A stretch of DNA of 64,000 nt from Bradyrhizobium sp. 164 (GCF_023073715.1 NZ_JADPKA010000026.1:1-64000), one strand, 5' to 3'; shown: positions 16,073 to 26,198, counted from the first letter of the stretch. A program made the numbers and translations. Notes: generated from the sequence alone by a model not told the origin.

Positions 16073-18349
16073 TCAGTTCTTGCGCGGGGCGGAGGCGTTG
16101 GCGTTCTCTTCCGCATAGTTCTGCGGGAAGGCGAGCGCACTCGTCGACGAGGCCGGCTTGGTGTCGGCGGCCGATTTGTTCGCCGTCTTGGCCGCATCAT
16201 CCAGCAGCTTCTCGACGCGCACCAGAACGTCGGCGCCGCGCTTGGTCAGCACGGGCGGCGGACCGGGCTTGGTCTCCAGCACCTTCGGCGCCGCATTGGC
16301 CTGCGCGTTGCTGACATGCTGCGGCGGCAGCTTCTGACCCATGCCGATGCCGGCGATCTCCCGCACCTCGACGCCCTGATGCGCCGCGACCATGATGTCG
16401 TGCCAGGTCTGCGCCGGCAGCGAGCCGCCGGTCATGCGGTTGGTGGGCGAGTAGTCGTCGTTGCCGTACCACACCGCGCAGGTGAAATTGCCGGTGTAGC
16501 CGACAAACCAGGCGTCGCGATACGCGTTGGTGGTGCCGGTCTTGCCCGCGGTCGGAATGCCGTCCAGCGCAGCGCGGCGCGCGGTGCCTTCGCTGACGAC
16601 GTGGCTCATCATGCCCGCCATGTCGGCCGCAACGGAGGCGGGGATCGCCTGGCGCGGCTTCGGACCGTCACGGTCCCAGCGCCAGACGAGGTCGCCGGCG
16701 CCGGTACGCACCTCCAGTACCGAATGCGGCGTCACCGCCTTGCCCCGGTTCGGGAACGTCGCATAGGCGACGGCATGCTCGAGCACCGTGACTTCGTCCG
16801 AGCCGATCGGCAGCGACGGCGTATCGGGCAGCGGCGCCTTGATGCCGAAACGGCGGGCGACCTCGACGATCTTGGCGCGGCCGACCTTGGCCGGGTTCGG
16901 CGCCTTCGGCTGATCCCGCCGGCCGATCTCGATCGACAGCTTCACCGGCACGACGTTGATCGAGCGCGTGATCGCCTGGGTCAGCGTCACCGAGCCGGAA
17001 TAGGAATGGCCATAATTCTGCGGGCACCAGTTGCCGATGCAGACGGGGCCGTCGACCACGACCGAGTTCGGCGTGTAGCCATTCAGCAGGGCGGTGGTGT
17101 AGACGTAGGGCTTGAACGAGGAGCCGGGCTGGCGATAGGCGTCGGTGGCGCGGTTGAACTGGCTGGCGCCGTAGTCGCGGCCGCCGACCATAGCGCGGAT
17201 GCCGCCGTCGAGATCGGCGACGACGGTCGCCGCTTGTGTCGCGTGATAATCGCGGCCGAACTGGCGCAGCTGGTTCTCGATCGCGTCCTCGGCGGCCTTC
17301 TGCACATTGGTGTCGATCGCAAGGCGTACCACGAAGACACGCTCGGTGTAGGACTTCGGGAAGGTGTCGACGAGCTTGCGCATCTCGTCGAAGGCGTAGT
17401 CGAGATAATAGTTCGGCGACGCTTCGTCGCGGCGGTCGACCGCGAAGGCCGGATTGCGGCGGGCGCCGAACACCTGGCCCTCAGTCATGAAACCGGCATC
17501 GACGAGGTTGTCGAGCACGACGTTGGCGCGGGCGCGGGCGGCGGGCAGGTTGATGTGCGGGGCGTATTTGGTCGGCGCCTTGAACAGGCCGGCGAGCATC
17601 GCCGCTTCCGCCAGCGTCACGTCGCGCGCCGACTTGTTGAAGTAGAAATGCGCGGCGCCATCGACGCCAAAGGTGCCGCCGCCCATATAGGCGCGGTCGA
17701 GATAAAGCTTGAGGATCTCGTTCTTGCTCAGGCGCCATTCCAGCCAGATCGCGAGGAAGGCCTCATTGACCTTGCGCTCGATGGTGCGCTCGTTGCTCAG
17801 GAACAGGTTCTTGGCGAGCTGCTGGGTGATCGAGGAACCGCCCTGGCGAACGCCGCCGGCCTGGGCATTGGTGACGAGAGCGCGCGCGGTGCCGGCGACG
17901 TCGATGCCGAAATGGTCGTAGAAGCGGCGGTCCTCGGTCGCCAGCGTCGCCTTGATCAGCACGTCCGGAAAGTCTTCCAGCGGGATCGAGTCGTTGTGCT
18001 TGATGCCGCGGCTGCCGATCGGGTTGCCGTAGCGGTCGAGGAAACTCACCGCGAGGTCGGACTTCTTCAGCCAGTCCTCGTCCGCGGTCTCGCGGAAGGC
18101 GGGGATGGCGAGCGTGAGCATCACGACCAGGCCGCCGAGGCCGACGGTGGCGGCTTCCGACAGCGGCTCGATGAACACCCAGCGCTTCCACCGCCCGACA
18201 TAGAACCGGTCCATGAAGGTCGAGTAGCGCTCGTAGAGCTCGCGGATGCCCTTGGCCGAGGAGAATAGCGAGGAGTCGATGCGCGCATCGAGATCCAGGA
18301 GGAAATTCCGGATCTTCTGCTTCCAATGCGGTGGTATGATCTGGCGCAC
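16073..18349 (-). CDS. Class A penicillin-binding protein (PBP1A-type)
   Basis: 758 residues, GTG start. A cytoplasmic N-terminus precedes one membrane anchor (about 66-85). The GT51 glycosyltransferase follows, with the catalytic Glu in ATEDRRFYDHFG (near 139) and GGSSITQQLAKNL (170-182). The transpeptidase domain has SSFK near 411 (nucleophile Ser), SIN near 462 and KTGT near 603. It should polymerise and cross-link peptidoglycan at the inner membrane. The tail after about 680 is low-complexity and Ala/Lys-rich. It leads a likely operon with the DUF1214/DUF1254 pair. Confidence 0.9.
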   Translation of the reverse strand: MRQIIPPHWKQKIRNFLLDLDARIDSSLFSSAKGIRELYERYSTFMDRFYVGRWKRWVFIEPLSEAATVGLGGLVVMLTLAIPAFRETADEDWLKKSDLAVSFLDRYGNPIGSRGIKHNDSIPLEDFPDVLIKATLATEDRRFYDHFGIDVAGTARALVTNAQAGGVRQGGSSITQQLAKNLFLSNERTIERKVNEAFLAIWLEWRLSKNEILKLYLDRAYMGGGTFGVDGAAHFYFNKSARDVTLAEAAMLAGLFKAPTKYAPHINLPAARARANVVLDNLVDAGFMTEGQVFGARRNPAFAVDRRDEASPNYYLDYAFDEMRKLVDTFPKSYTERVFVVRLAIDTNVQKAAEDAIENQLRQFGRDYHATQAATVVADLDGGIRAMVGGRDYGASQFNRATDAYRQPGSSFKPYVYTTALLNGYTPNSVVVDGPVCIGNWCPQNYGHSYSGSVTLTQAITRSINVVPVKLSIEIGRRDQPKAPNPAKVGRAKIVEVARRFGIKAPLPDTPSLPIGSDEVTVLEHAVAYATFPNRGKAVTPHSVLEVRTGAGDLVWRWDRDGPKPRQAIPASVAADMAGMMSHVVSEGTARRAALDGIPTAGKTGTTNAYRDAWFVGYTGNFTCAVWYGNDDYSPTNRMTGGSLPAQTWHDIMVAAHQGVEVREIAGIGMGQKLPPQHVSNAQANAAPKVLETKPGPPPVLTKRGADVLVRVEKLLDDAAKTANKSAADTKPASSTSALAFPQNYAEENANASAPRKN

Positions 18350-18478
18350 CTAGAACCCTTGCGGCTTGCTTCGAAAGCGTTCAAGCACCCGGCCGGGGCG
18401 GCATCGAGACGTCTTGCGGGAATGTTGCGGCAAACCCAAGGCGCCCGGTTCGCGTCCTTTGGGGACTTGCTGTTCGTT

Positions 18479-18553
18479 CTAGCCGAGCAGGGCCCATAAA
18501 CCAATGGCCACGCTCGCGATTTTGAACAACAGGCCTAATTGACCCCGGGTCAT
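18479..18553 (-). CDS. Possible 24-residue membrane micropeptide
   Basis: The frame MTRGQLGLLFKIASVAIGLW followed by ALLG has a TGAGG Shine-Dalgarno 8 bases before the ATG and a single hydrophobic helix. It sits alone between the penicillin-binding protein and the UPF0260 gene. Being so short it could arise by chance; the good ribosome site and hydrophobic pattern are the only support. Confidence 0.3.
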   Translation of the reverse strand: MTRGQLGLLFKIASVAIGLWALLG

Positions 18554-18643
18554 TACGGGCCTCAAAGGGCCTCTGCTTGCACCTGCACAGCCGCACGCCG
18601 TAGATGACATCGCCGTAGCTCTTTCGAACTCTTGTTGAGGCGC

Positions 18644-19159
18644 ATGACCGCAGCTCCCAAACGACCTTCCGGCCAGGAAGGATTCTTCTGGAAAACCAAG
18701 ACGTTGGAAGAGATGTCTCAGGATGAATGGGAAAGCCTCTGCGACGGCTGCGGGCGCTGCTGCCTGAACAAGCTCGAGGACGAGGACACCGGCGAGATCT
18801 ATTTCACCCATATCGGCTGCAAGCTGCTCGATGGGGCGAGCTGCGCCTGCAAGGACTACCCGAATCGCTCCGACAAGGTTCCGGACTGCGTCCGCCTCAC
18901 CCCGGCCAATGTCCGCATCCTGAACTGGCTGCCGCCGAGCTGCGCCTACAAGCTAGTTGCCGAGGGGCGCGACCTCTATTGGTGGCATCCGCTGGTGTCA
19001 GGCGATCCCAATACCGTGCATGAGGCCGGCGTCTCCGTACGTGGCCGGGTCGAGGGCAGCGAGGAGGAGATCCCGGACGAGGATCTCGAGGACCACATCG
19101 TGCAATGGCCGGCCGCGCTGCCGAAACGAGCCCGCCTGAAGCGACGGCCGAAGAACTGA
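18644..19159 (+). CDS. UPF0260/YcgN-type cysteine cluster protein
   Basis: 171 residues from the ATG at 18644 (TTGAGG upstream); a TTG at 18632 is less likely. The cysteine pattern is clear: [11 protein letters not shown], then GCKLLDG-SCACKDY and PDCVRLTP, the signature of the YcgN/UPF0260 (YkgJ-like) family, probably a metal or Fe-S binding cluster. The conserved ending [10 protein letters not shown] is also present. Function unknown. It stands divergent from the penicillin-binding protein. Confidence 0.85.
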   Translation: MTAAPKRPSGQEGFFWKTKTLEEMSQDEWESLCDGCGRCCLNKLEDEDTGEIYFTHIGCKLLDGASCACKDYPNRSDKVPDCVRLTPANVRILNWLPPSCAYKLVAEGRDLYWWHPLVSGDPNTVHEAGVSVRGRVEGSEEEIPDEDLEDHIVQWPAALPKRARLKRRPKN

Positions 19160-19314
19160 CTGCCGCAGACTCCGGATCACGGGTTCGGGATGACCCGGCG
19201 GCGGGATGCACCCATGCGCCCCGGTGCCTGCCCGGGAAGGATTTTGCTGTCTACATTGGGCTGCATAGAACGAATCCTTCGCGGCGTTGCGCCGCCACAC
19301 GACGTCCGAGCGAG

Positions 19315-20898
19315 ATGAACAAGTTCGACCGGCAGAGCAGTTCTGCCGACATCCAGGCGTTGCCTGACGACATTGCCGAAGAGCTGTCCCGCCTTCCGAG
19401 CGAAGTCATCAGCGTCGATGACGCGCCATCCGTCGCCCCGCCAGTGCCGCTGTCACAGGACGAGGTCCGCACCATCGTCATCAGCCTAATGGTGACGATG
19501 TTCCTGGCCGCGCTCGACCAGACCATCGTGGCGACCGCGCTGCCGACCATCGGACGCCAGTTCCAGGACGTCTCCAGCCTGTCCTGGGTGATTACGGCCT
19601 ATCTGCTCGCCTCGACCGCGGTCGCGCCGGTGTTCGGCACGCTCAGCGACATCTACGGCCGCAAGGCCATGATCATCACTTCGCTCAGCCTGTTCGTCGC
19701 GGGCTCGGTGCTGTGCGCGATCGCGCCGAACATGCCGATGCTGATTCTGGCGCGCGGTCTTCAGGGCCTCGGCGGCGGCGGCATCATGCCGGTGGTGCAG
19801 ACAGTGATCTCTGACGTCGTCTCACCGCGCGAGCGCGGCCAATACCAAGCCTATTTCTCCAGCGTCTGGATGGTCGGCGGCATCCTCGGCCCGGTCATCG
19901 GCGGCGTGTTCGCCGAGCATCTGCACTGGTCGATGATCTTCTGGATCAACCTGCCGCTGGCAGCCGCCGCGATCGCGCTGCTGCTGCCGAGGATGAAAAA
20001 GATCCCGGTGTTCCACCGCAAGCGAAAGGTGGATTGGCTCGGCGGCGTGTTGCTGATGGCGTCCGCCGTCGTGTTCATGCTGGTGCTGACCTGGGGCGGC
20101 ACGCGCTATGCCTGGCTGTCGCCGGCCGTGCTTGCGATGCTGGGTGGCGCCGTCGCGCTCGTCGTGACCTTTGTCTGGCACGCGCGGCGTGCGGACGAGC
20201 CGTTCCTGCCGCTGCCGCTGCTCGGTGGGACTGTCGCGCCGTTCGCCCTGACGGCCGGCGGTTGCGGTCTCGGCGCGATCACGGGCCTCACCGTGCAACT
20301 GCCGCTTTATTACGAGCAGGTCTATCATCTCACCGCCAGCGAGGCCGGGCTTGCGCTGATTCCGCTCGCGGCGGTTTCGACCTGCGGCGCGGCGATTGCC
20401 GGCCGCACCATGGCGCGCGCCAAGCACTACAAGCGCGTCGCCATCATCGGCACGTCCTGGGCTGCGCTGTGCGGCCTTGGCCTCACACTCACGACCTTGC
20501 CGCTATGGGGCCTCCTCACGCTGATGGCCGCGTTCGCGCTCGGTCTCGGCACGACCTTCCCGGTGTGCGTGGTCTCGCTGCAGAACTCGGTCGCGCGTCC
20601 GCAAGTCGGCACCATCACCGGCGCAATGAATTTCTTCCGCTCGCTGATGTCCTCGTTCACGGTCGCGGCGTTCGCGGCGATCCTGCTGATCGCGCTCGGC
20701 ACCGACGTTCCGCTCGCGGGCGAGCATCACGCCGCAGGCAGCGTCGCAATCCCCGCCGACGAGATGCGGCACGCCTTCCGTTACGTGTTCGGCGCCGCCA
20801 CCGCGCTGATGACCATCGCCGCGCTCTGCCTGATTGCGATGGAGGAGCGGCCGCTCGCCGGGCCCGCCACCGCGCAGCCGGTCGAGATGGCGGAGTAG
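19315..20898 (+). CDS. DHA2-type MFS drug/proton antiporter
   Basis: 527 residues from the ATG at 19315. Fourteen membrane segments can be traced, as in EmrB/QacA transporters. Motifs include ALDQTIVATALPTIG in TM1, GRKAMIITSLSLFV after the D-I-YGR motif A, and ARGLQGLGGGGIMPVVQTVI (motif C-like) in TM4-5. It should export toxic compounds across the inner membrane by proton antiport. No HlyD-type adaptor or regulator is next to it. It converges on the triple-GAF kinase, whose stop is only 14 bases away. Confidence 0.85.
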   Translation: MNKFDRQSSSADIQALPDDIAEELSRLPSEVISVDDAPSVAPPVPLSQDEVRTIVISLMVTMFLAALDQTIVATALPTIGRQFQDVSSLSWVITAYLLASTAVAPVFGTLSDIYGRKAMIITSLSLFVAGSVLCAIAPNMPMLILARGLQGLGGGGIMPVVQTVISDVVSPRERGQYQAYFSSVWMVGGILGPVIGGVFAEHLHWSMIFWINLPLAAAAIALLLPRMKKIPVFHRKRKVDWLGGVLLMASAVVFMLVLTWGGTRYAWLSPAVLAMLGGAVALVVTFVWHARRADEPFLPLPLLGGTVAPFALTAGGCGLGAITGLTVQLPLYYEQVYHLTASEAGLALIPLAAVSTCGAAIAGRTMARAKHYKRVAIIGTSWAALCGLGLTLTTLPLWGLLTLMAAFALGLGTTFPVCVVSLQNSVARPQVGTITGAMNFFRSLMSSFTVAAFAAILLIALGTDVPLAGEHHAAGSVAIPADEMRHAFRYVFGAATALMTIAALCLIAMEERPLAGPATAQPVEMAE

Positions 20899-20912
20899 GG
20901 AATCGCAGCCAG

Positions 20913-23411
20913 TTAGGCGCGGCTTCGCTCCGGAAAGCTGCTCTTCCGCGGCAGCAGGATCGTGAACTCCGTGAATGCGCCGGGCTCCGTCGTGACGTCG
21001 ATGGTGCCGCCGTGCTGCTTCACCACGATGTCGTGGCTCATCGACAGCCCGAGGCCGGTGCCTTCGCCGGCTGGCTTGGTGGTGAAGAACGGATTGAACA
21101 TCTTCTCCCTGACCTCGTCCGCAATGCCGGTGCCATTGTCGCGGATGCGGATCTCGATGCTGTCGCCGCGGTCGCGCGTCGCAGCGATCACCACCGGATC
21201 GTAATCGGCTGCGCCCTCGGCCTTGCGCTTGGTGACCGCGTGGAAGCCGTTCGAGATCAGGTTCAGCAGCACCCGGGTGATCTCCTGCGGAAACACTTCG
21301 GCTTGCCCGGCCGCGGGATCCAGTTCGCGCTTCAGCGTCACGTCGAATCCCGGCTTCTCGGCGCGTGCGCCGTGATAGGCGAGGTTGAGGCTCTCCTCGA
21401 CCAGCGCGTTGATGTCGCTCAGCCCATGGTCGCCGCCGCCTTCTCGCGAATGCAGCAGCATGTTCTTGACGATGGAATCGGCACGTCGTCCGTGCTGCAC
21501 AACCTTTTGCAGATTGCCCTTCAGAAGCCCCGTCAGCTCGTCGACCTCCGCGCGGATGTCGTCTGCGAGCATGACAGGCGCAAGCACCTCGTTCAGCTCG
21601 TCCGTCAGCTCGGCGGAGAGAGAAGCAAAATTGTTGACGAAGTTGAGCGGGTTCTTGATCTCATGGGCGATGCCGGCGGTGAGCTGGCCCAGCGATGCAA
21701 GCTTCTCGGTCTGGATCAGCCGGTCTTGCGCGGCGCGTAAGTCGTCGAGCGATTTTGCTAGCTCGCGGGTACGGTCCTGCACCTCGTTGAACAGGCGCGT
21801 GTTCTCGACCGCGATGACGGCCTGATCGGCAAAGGTCTTGAGCAGATTGATCGCCTTCTCCGGAAAATGACCGGGCTCCCGCCGCGTCACCGCGATGGTG
21901 CCGATCGCGATGCCGTCGCGCAGCATCGGCACCACGAGGATGCTGCGATAGCCCCGCGTCCGCGCCAACTCCTTCATGGCCTCGGTGAGATCGGGTTCGC
22001 TCTGCATGTCGCTGCGGAAGGCATATTGTCCGCTTCTTGCCACCCGGCTGTGAATGCCTGACGCCGACAGCGGCGTCGGGAAGGAGCTGAGCAAGTCTGC
22101 GTTGCCGGCCTCAACGTCCGTGGTGAAGGCTGCCAGATGCAGCATGCCGTCGACGACGCGTGTGACGGTGGAGGAGTGCCCGCCGATCAGCGCCTTGGCG
22201 CTGTCGGAGATGGCCTGAAACACCGGCGTCACGTCGGCAGGCGAGGCCGCGATCACCTTGAGGATGTCGGCAGTCGCGGTCTGACGTTCCAGCGCTTCCC
22301 TGGTGGCGTTGAACAGGCTCACATTCTTGATCGCGATCACCGCCTGGTCGGCGAAGGTCTGTAGCAGCCGCACGTGATGCTCGGCGAAGCGGCCGGTCGC
22401 CCGGCGCGTGGCGATGATGATGCCGATGGCTTCGCCCTCGCTCATCAACGGCGTGAACAGCATGCTGCGATAGCCGCGGGCGCGCGCGATGTCGCGCGCG
22501 GCCGGCTCGAGCTCGGTGTCGGGCAGTTGCGCCGCGGCGCCATTGGCCACGAGCGGGTATGGCGGGAACTGCGCAAAGGGCACCGGAAAGGAATTCTGGA
22601 GCACACGATCCCCGGCCGGATCGGTCGGGGTGAATGCCGCAAGGTGCGCGGCGCCGTCGATGTAGCGCAGTACCGCCGTGGAGAAGCCGCCGATCAGGCG
22701 ATTGGCATTGGCGGCGATGGCCTCGAACACCGGCTGCACGTCGGATGGCGAGGCGGCCATCACCTTGAGGATGTCGGCGGTTGCGGTCTGGCGCTCCAGC
22801 GCCTCGCGCGTCTCGTTGAACAGCCGTGCATTCTCGATCGCGATCACGGCCTGGTCGGCAAAGGTCTGGAGCAGCTGCACGAGATCGGGCGCGAACGCGC
22901 CAGGCTCGGCGCGCGTGACGCTGATCATGCCGACCGGGGCGCCCCGGTTCATCAGCGGCATGAACAGCACGCTGCGGAAGCCGCGCAGCCGCGCCAGCCT
23001 TCGGTTCAGCTCCGGGACGTCGGCAGCCTCGCTGTCGGGAAACTGGATCGTCTCGCCATCGCGCACGAGGGCAAACGTTGGGAAGTCCGCGATCTTGCGC
23101 GGGAACGACGCCTTGAGCCCTTCGTCCGCCGCCGGACTGGTCGGCGTGAACGCCACGAGGTGCAGCTCGTCGCCGATGAACTGAAGTACGGTGGCGGAGA
23201 AGCCGTCGAGCAGGCGTTTCGAACTGGACGCGATCGCCGCGAAGACCGGCCGGGCGTCGGAGGGCGAGGCTGCGATGGTACGAAAGATCTCGGCGCTGGC
23301 GTTCTGGCGATCCCGCGCGACCGCAAGCTCGCCGCGCAGCCGTGCATTCTCGGTTGCGGCCGACTGCAATCGCTGTTCGAGTTCTTCGATTTCGTTGGAA
23401 GGGACGGTCAT
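20913..23411 (-). CDS. Soluble hybrid sensor: three GAF domains and histidine kinase
   Basis: 832 residues from the ATG at 23411. A short coiled coil (EELEQRLQSAATENARLRG) precedes three tandem GAF domains of about 180 residues each. The three share ADILKV-AASP-DV-PVF, LHLAAFT, RGYRS-L-VP and LLQTFADQAVIAI, so they arose by duplication. A HisKA domain follows with phospho-acceptor His in GIAHEIKNPLNF near 582, then an HATPase_c domain (DNGTGIADEV, GTGLGLSMSHDI). No membrane segment is present, so it senses a cytoplasmic signal. No response regulator is adjacent. A hairpin-forming stretch upstream (23436-23456) argues against the earlier GTG at 23447. Confidence 0.85.
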   Translation of the reverse strand: MTVPSNEIEELEQRLQSAATENARLRGELAVARDRQNASAEIFRTIAASPSDARPVFAAIASSSKRLLDGFSATVLQFIGDELHLVAFTPTSPAADEGLKASFPRKIADFPTFALVRDGETIQFPDSEAADVPELNRRLARLRGFRSVLFMPLMNRGAPVGMISVTRAEPGAFAPDLVQLLQTFADQAVIAIENARLFNETREALERQTATADILKVMAASPSDVQPVFEAIAANANRLIGGFSTAVLRYIDGAAHLAAFTPTDPAGDRVLQNSFPVPFAQFPPYPLVANGAAAQLPDTELEPAARDIARARGYRSMLFTPLMSEGEAIGIIIATRRATGRFAEHHVRLLQTFADQAVIAIKNVSLFNATREALERQTATADILKVIAASPADVTPVFQAISDSAKALIGGHSSTVTRVVDGMLHLAAFTTDVEAGNADLLSSFPTPLSASGIHSRVARSGQYAFRSDMQSEPDLTEAMKELARTRGYRSILVVPMLRDGIAIGTIAVTRREPGHFPEKAINLLKTFADQAVIAVENTRLFNEVQDRTRELAKSLDDLRAAQDRLIQTEKLASLGQLTAGIAHEIKNPLNFVNNFASLSAELTDELNEVLAPVMLADDIRAEVDELTGLLKGNLQKVVQHGRRADSIVKNMLLHSREGGGDHGLSDINALVEESLNLAYHGARAEKPGFDVTLKRELDPAAGQAEVFPQEITRVLLNLISNGFHAVTKRKAEGAADYDPVVIAATRDRGDSIEIRIRDNGTGIADEVREKMFNPFFTTKPAGEGTGLGLSMSHDIVVKQHGGTIDVTTEPGAFTEFTILLPRKSSFPERSRA

Positions 23412-23511
23412 TCCTAATCCGGCTTGATGCCGCGACAAGCGCGGCACCGGGCCGGATTATCACATCTTCTGCGGCCGGAGCCAACGCCCCGCCGCTGAAG
23501 CCCGGCCGGGC

Positions 23512-25146
23512 TCACGTGCCCGGCCGCGACACCTCCGTTTCCTTGCTGGTGATGAACTCCAGCAGCACTGGTATCCCTTCCCGCGTTTTCTGGATCCCGC
23601 GCTTGATCGCGGGCACGATGTCCTCCGGCCTCAACACACGCTCGCCATAGCCGCCGAAGGCGCGCGCCATCGCGGCGTAGTCACCGGAAATGTCGGTCGA
23701 GCGATATTTCTCGGTCGAGACCGGCATCACCTTCAATTCGATCGCCATCGAGAAATTGTTGAGCAGGATCGACATGATCGGGATGCGCTCGCGCACCGCG
23801 GTCTCGAAATCCATGCCCGTAAAGCCAATGGCCGCATCGCCCCAGACATTGATACAGAGCTTGTCCGGCTTCGCGAGCTTGGCGCCCATCGCGAGCCCAA
23901 GCCCATAGCCGAGCTGCGTCGTCTTGCCCCAGCCGAGATAGCTGAGAGGCTCGACCGATTTCCAGAATGGCGAGAGCTGGTCGCGCGGGCTGCCGGCATC
24001 ATGCGTGATGATGGTGTTGTGGATGTCGACGGTGTGCTGCAGGTCCCAGAGTACCCGATACGGGCTGAGTGGCGCATCGTTGCTGGTGAGTTTCGGCATC
24101 CATTTCGCCAGCCACTGCTCGTGTGAGGCCGCAATCTCCGCCGCGACCACGGAGGCATCACGATCGGACGTAACCGACCTGCCGATCTCCTCCAGCAGTG
24201 CATCGAGCACGAGGCCGGCGTCGCCGACGAGGCCGATCCTGGCTTCCACATCCTTGTTGAGATGGTTCGGGTCGAGCGTGGAGTGGATGACGGTCTTGCC
24301 CTTCGGCATCGCGATGCCGAAATTGGTCTCGGTGAAGGAGCAGCCGACGCCGAAGATGACGTCGGCTTCAGCCAGAAACTTCGGGACCGCGCGCGGCACC
24401 GCGAGCCCGCCCGAACCGAGCGAGAGCGGATGTGTTTCCGGAAAGGACGACTTGCCGCCAAGACTGGTGGTGACGGGGATAGCCAGCCGTTCGGCCAGCC
24501 GTCTCAGTTGCGGCCACGCCTGCGCGTAATGCACGCCCTGGCCGGCATAGATCACCGGCCGTTTTGCGTTCACGAGCAGGCTGGCTGCTTCCTTCACGTG
24601 AACAGGATCGGCGCCGTAGCGCGTGCGCAGCACCGGCGTGTAGTCGAGCGGCTCCGGCACCTCCTCGTTCCACATGTCGGCCGGTATCTCGACGATCACA
24701 GGCCCGCCGCGGCCGTTCTTCAGCTTGGTGAAGGCGCGGCGGAAGATGTTGGCGACCTCGGCCGCGAGGTTGATCGGCTCGGAGGATTTCGCAAATGGCT
24801 TCATCGCCTCGCTGGAATTGAAGTTCGGCTCGATATGCGTAAGCCTGCGCGGATAGCCCATCGGCAGCACCAGCACGGGAACGGACTCGCCGAAACACTG
24901 CGCAACGCCGCCCATCGCGTTCTCCGCGCCCGGCCCATGCTGCATGCAGAACGCGCCGATGCTGCGCCCCGATGACACCCGCGAGATCGCGTCCGCCATG
25001 TGGATGCCGACGCGCTCCTGCCGCACCATCACGGGCCGGATCTCGGCTTTCGCCGCATGCTCGATCAGATGGTTGACCGGATAGCCGCAGAGGATCTCGA
25101 TGCCCTCACGCCGCATGATTTCCGCGATTGCGGTGCCGAGTTTCAT
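23512..25146 (-). CDS. ThDP-dependent enzyme, acetolactate synthase/decarboxylase-like
   Basis: 544 residues with the three-domain plan of the family. The N-terminal PYR domain carries the catalytic Glu in VRQERVGIHMADA. A middle domain follows (VIYAGQGVHYA, VIHSTLDPNHL). The C-terminal PP domain shows the ThDP motif GDAAIGFTGMDFETA-LLNN. CAGGAGAGAGAC precedes the ATG. Substrate cannot be told; relatives include acetolactate synthase, oxalyl-CoA decarboxylase and sulfopyruvate decarboxylase types. No partner subunit is nearby. Confidence 0.8.
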   Translation of the reverse strand: MKLGTAIAEIMRREGIEILCGYPVNHLIEHAAKAEIRPVMVRQERVGIHMADAISRVSSGRSIGAFCMQHGPGAENAMGGVAQCFGESVPVLVLPMGYPRRLTHIEPNFNSSEAMKPFAKSSEPINLAAEVANIFRRAFTKLKNGRGGPVIVEIPADMWNEEVPEPLDYTPVLRTRYGADPVHVKEAASLLVNAKRPVIYAGQGVHYAQAWPQLRRLAERLAIPVTTSLGGKSSFPETHPLSLGSGGLAVPRAVPKFLAEADVIFGVGCSFTETNFGIAMPKGKTVIHSTLDPNHLNKDVEARIGLVGDAGLVLDALLEEIGRSVTSDRDASVVAAEIAASHEQWLAKWMPKLTSNDAPLSPYRVLWDLQHTVDIHNTIITHDAGSPRDQLSPFWKSVEPLSYLGWGKTTQLGYGLGLAMGAKLAKPDKLCINVWGDAAIGFTGMDFETAVRERIPIMSILLNNFSMAIELKVMPVSTEKYRSTDISGDYAAMARAFGGYGERVLRPEDIVPAIKRGIQKTREGIPVLLEFITSKETEVSRPGT

Positions 25147-25389
25147 GGCGTCTCTCTCCTGAGGCTTGGCCGGTTGGCCCGGCTGATTGGAGGAGAGAGG
25201 ATCAGGAAATTGGGTGAGGGTAAAGCGCGAGCAGACGGTAGTCGCGGTAGGTCAGCCATGCGGTGTGCTGCGGTAGCCCGGCTGGCGTGCAGTCCGGAAA
25301 ACTGCATCCGCGGAGCCACTCCCGGTGTTCAAGCGGGCTGCAATCTTGCCAGCCACTCAGCCGTTTTTGCCAACGGCCGAGAAACTTCC

Positions 25390-25812
25390 CTATTTGCAAT
25401 TCTTGCAAATCGTCAGCTTTCGCTTCAACGCCTCATCGTCCTGATCAATCGATGATTGCCCCGCGAGGCCATTTGTCTCCAGATTGGAACTGGAGCCCTT
25501 TGCTGCACGTGACCTCACGGGCGGCGTCACCTGACTTTGGGTGTCATGGTCGTCGGCGGCGCCTATGCTGAAGCCATCGTAATCGGCGGCCGGATTCGGC
25601 ACCTGCGGCGCACCGCCGATCACGGGGGGCGAAGCTTCTCTGCCGGATGGCGCCGGCGGAATTCTGGAGTTTGTTGCGCTCCCGCGTGGCGGCGATGTAT
25701 TGGGGGGAGCAAGCGAAACCGGTGGCGCGGCCGAACTCTGTCCTCTGGCGCTGTCGCCCGAGCAGACGCCGACCAACATAAGACTGAGAGCCAAGAGCGC
25801 CACGCTTCTCAT
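25390..25812 (-). CDS. Putative exported proline/serine-rich protein
   Basis: 140 residues from the ATG at 25812, with GAAGG 6 bases upstream; an ATG at 25818 touches that site and is less likely. Residues 1-22 form a signal sequence (MRSVALLALSLMLVGVC), possibly a lipoprotein-like Cys. The mature part is low-complexity, rich in Pro, Ser, Ala and Gly, and ends in KRKLTICKNCK with two cysteines. No family recognised. Upstream, about 25900-25970, lies GC-rich sequence resembling a fragment of a dispersed palindrome (CTCGGAATGACG). Confidence 0.55.
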   Translation of the reverse strand: MRSVALLALSLMLVGVCSGDSARGQSSAAPPVSLAPPNTSPPRGSATNSRIPPAPSGREASPPVIGGAPQVPNPAADYDGFSIGAADDHDTQSQVTPPVRSRAAKGSSSNLETNGLAGQSSIDQDDEALKRKLTICKNCK

Positions 25813-26033
25813 CCGCATCCTTCAAGCAGCTCTGGTTCATCCATTGACGGCATGGCTCGTCGAGCCATGTCGTGCCGAAGGATATCAGGACTTGCATGGC
25901 CGTCAAAGCGCGGCGCTGCGAAGCGTCGCTGCGCTCGGAATGACGAGATGGGGAAGGCATGCTCCGGCAAGGCGCCGCGAGCCATGCTGAAGTCAGTGCC
26001 CGGGAAGTCCGCCGCCTCGGGCGACGGCGGCCG

Positions 26034-26198
26034 TTACTTCATCGACGAACTGATCGAGTTGAACTTGTTGTTGAGGAGCTGGCTGCCCGTGTTGTTCACG
26101 ACGGTCACGATGGCCAATGCAATGCCGGCGGCGATCAAGCCGTATTCGATGGCCGTGGCGCCAGTCTCATCGGCAAGGAAAGACCTAAGCAAACTCAT
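26034..26198 (-). CDS. flp: Flp-type IVb pilin
   Basis: 54 residues. The start at 26198 has an ideal GAGGAG. The N-terminal leader MSLLRSFLADETG is followed by ATAIEYGLIAAGIALAIV, the Glu-containing hydrophobic core typical of Flp pilins, and a short tail. Such subunits assemble on the cell surface through a Tad secretion system. No cpa/tad genes are in the window, so it is either an orphan copy or an extra pilin for a cluster elsewhere. Confidence 0.85.
   Translation of the reverse strand: MSLLRSFLADETGATAIEYGLIAAGIALAIVTVVNNTGSQLLNNKFNSISSSMK

Noticed and set aside
15722..18268. 848-codon open frame on the plus strand
   Set aside because: Antisense to the penicillin-binding protein, which has all catalytic motifs; no domain in the shadow frame.
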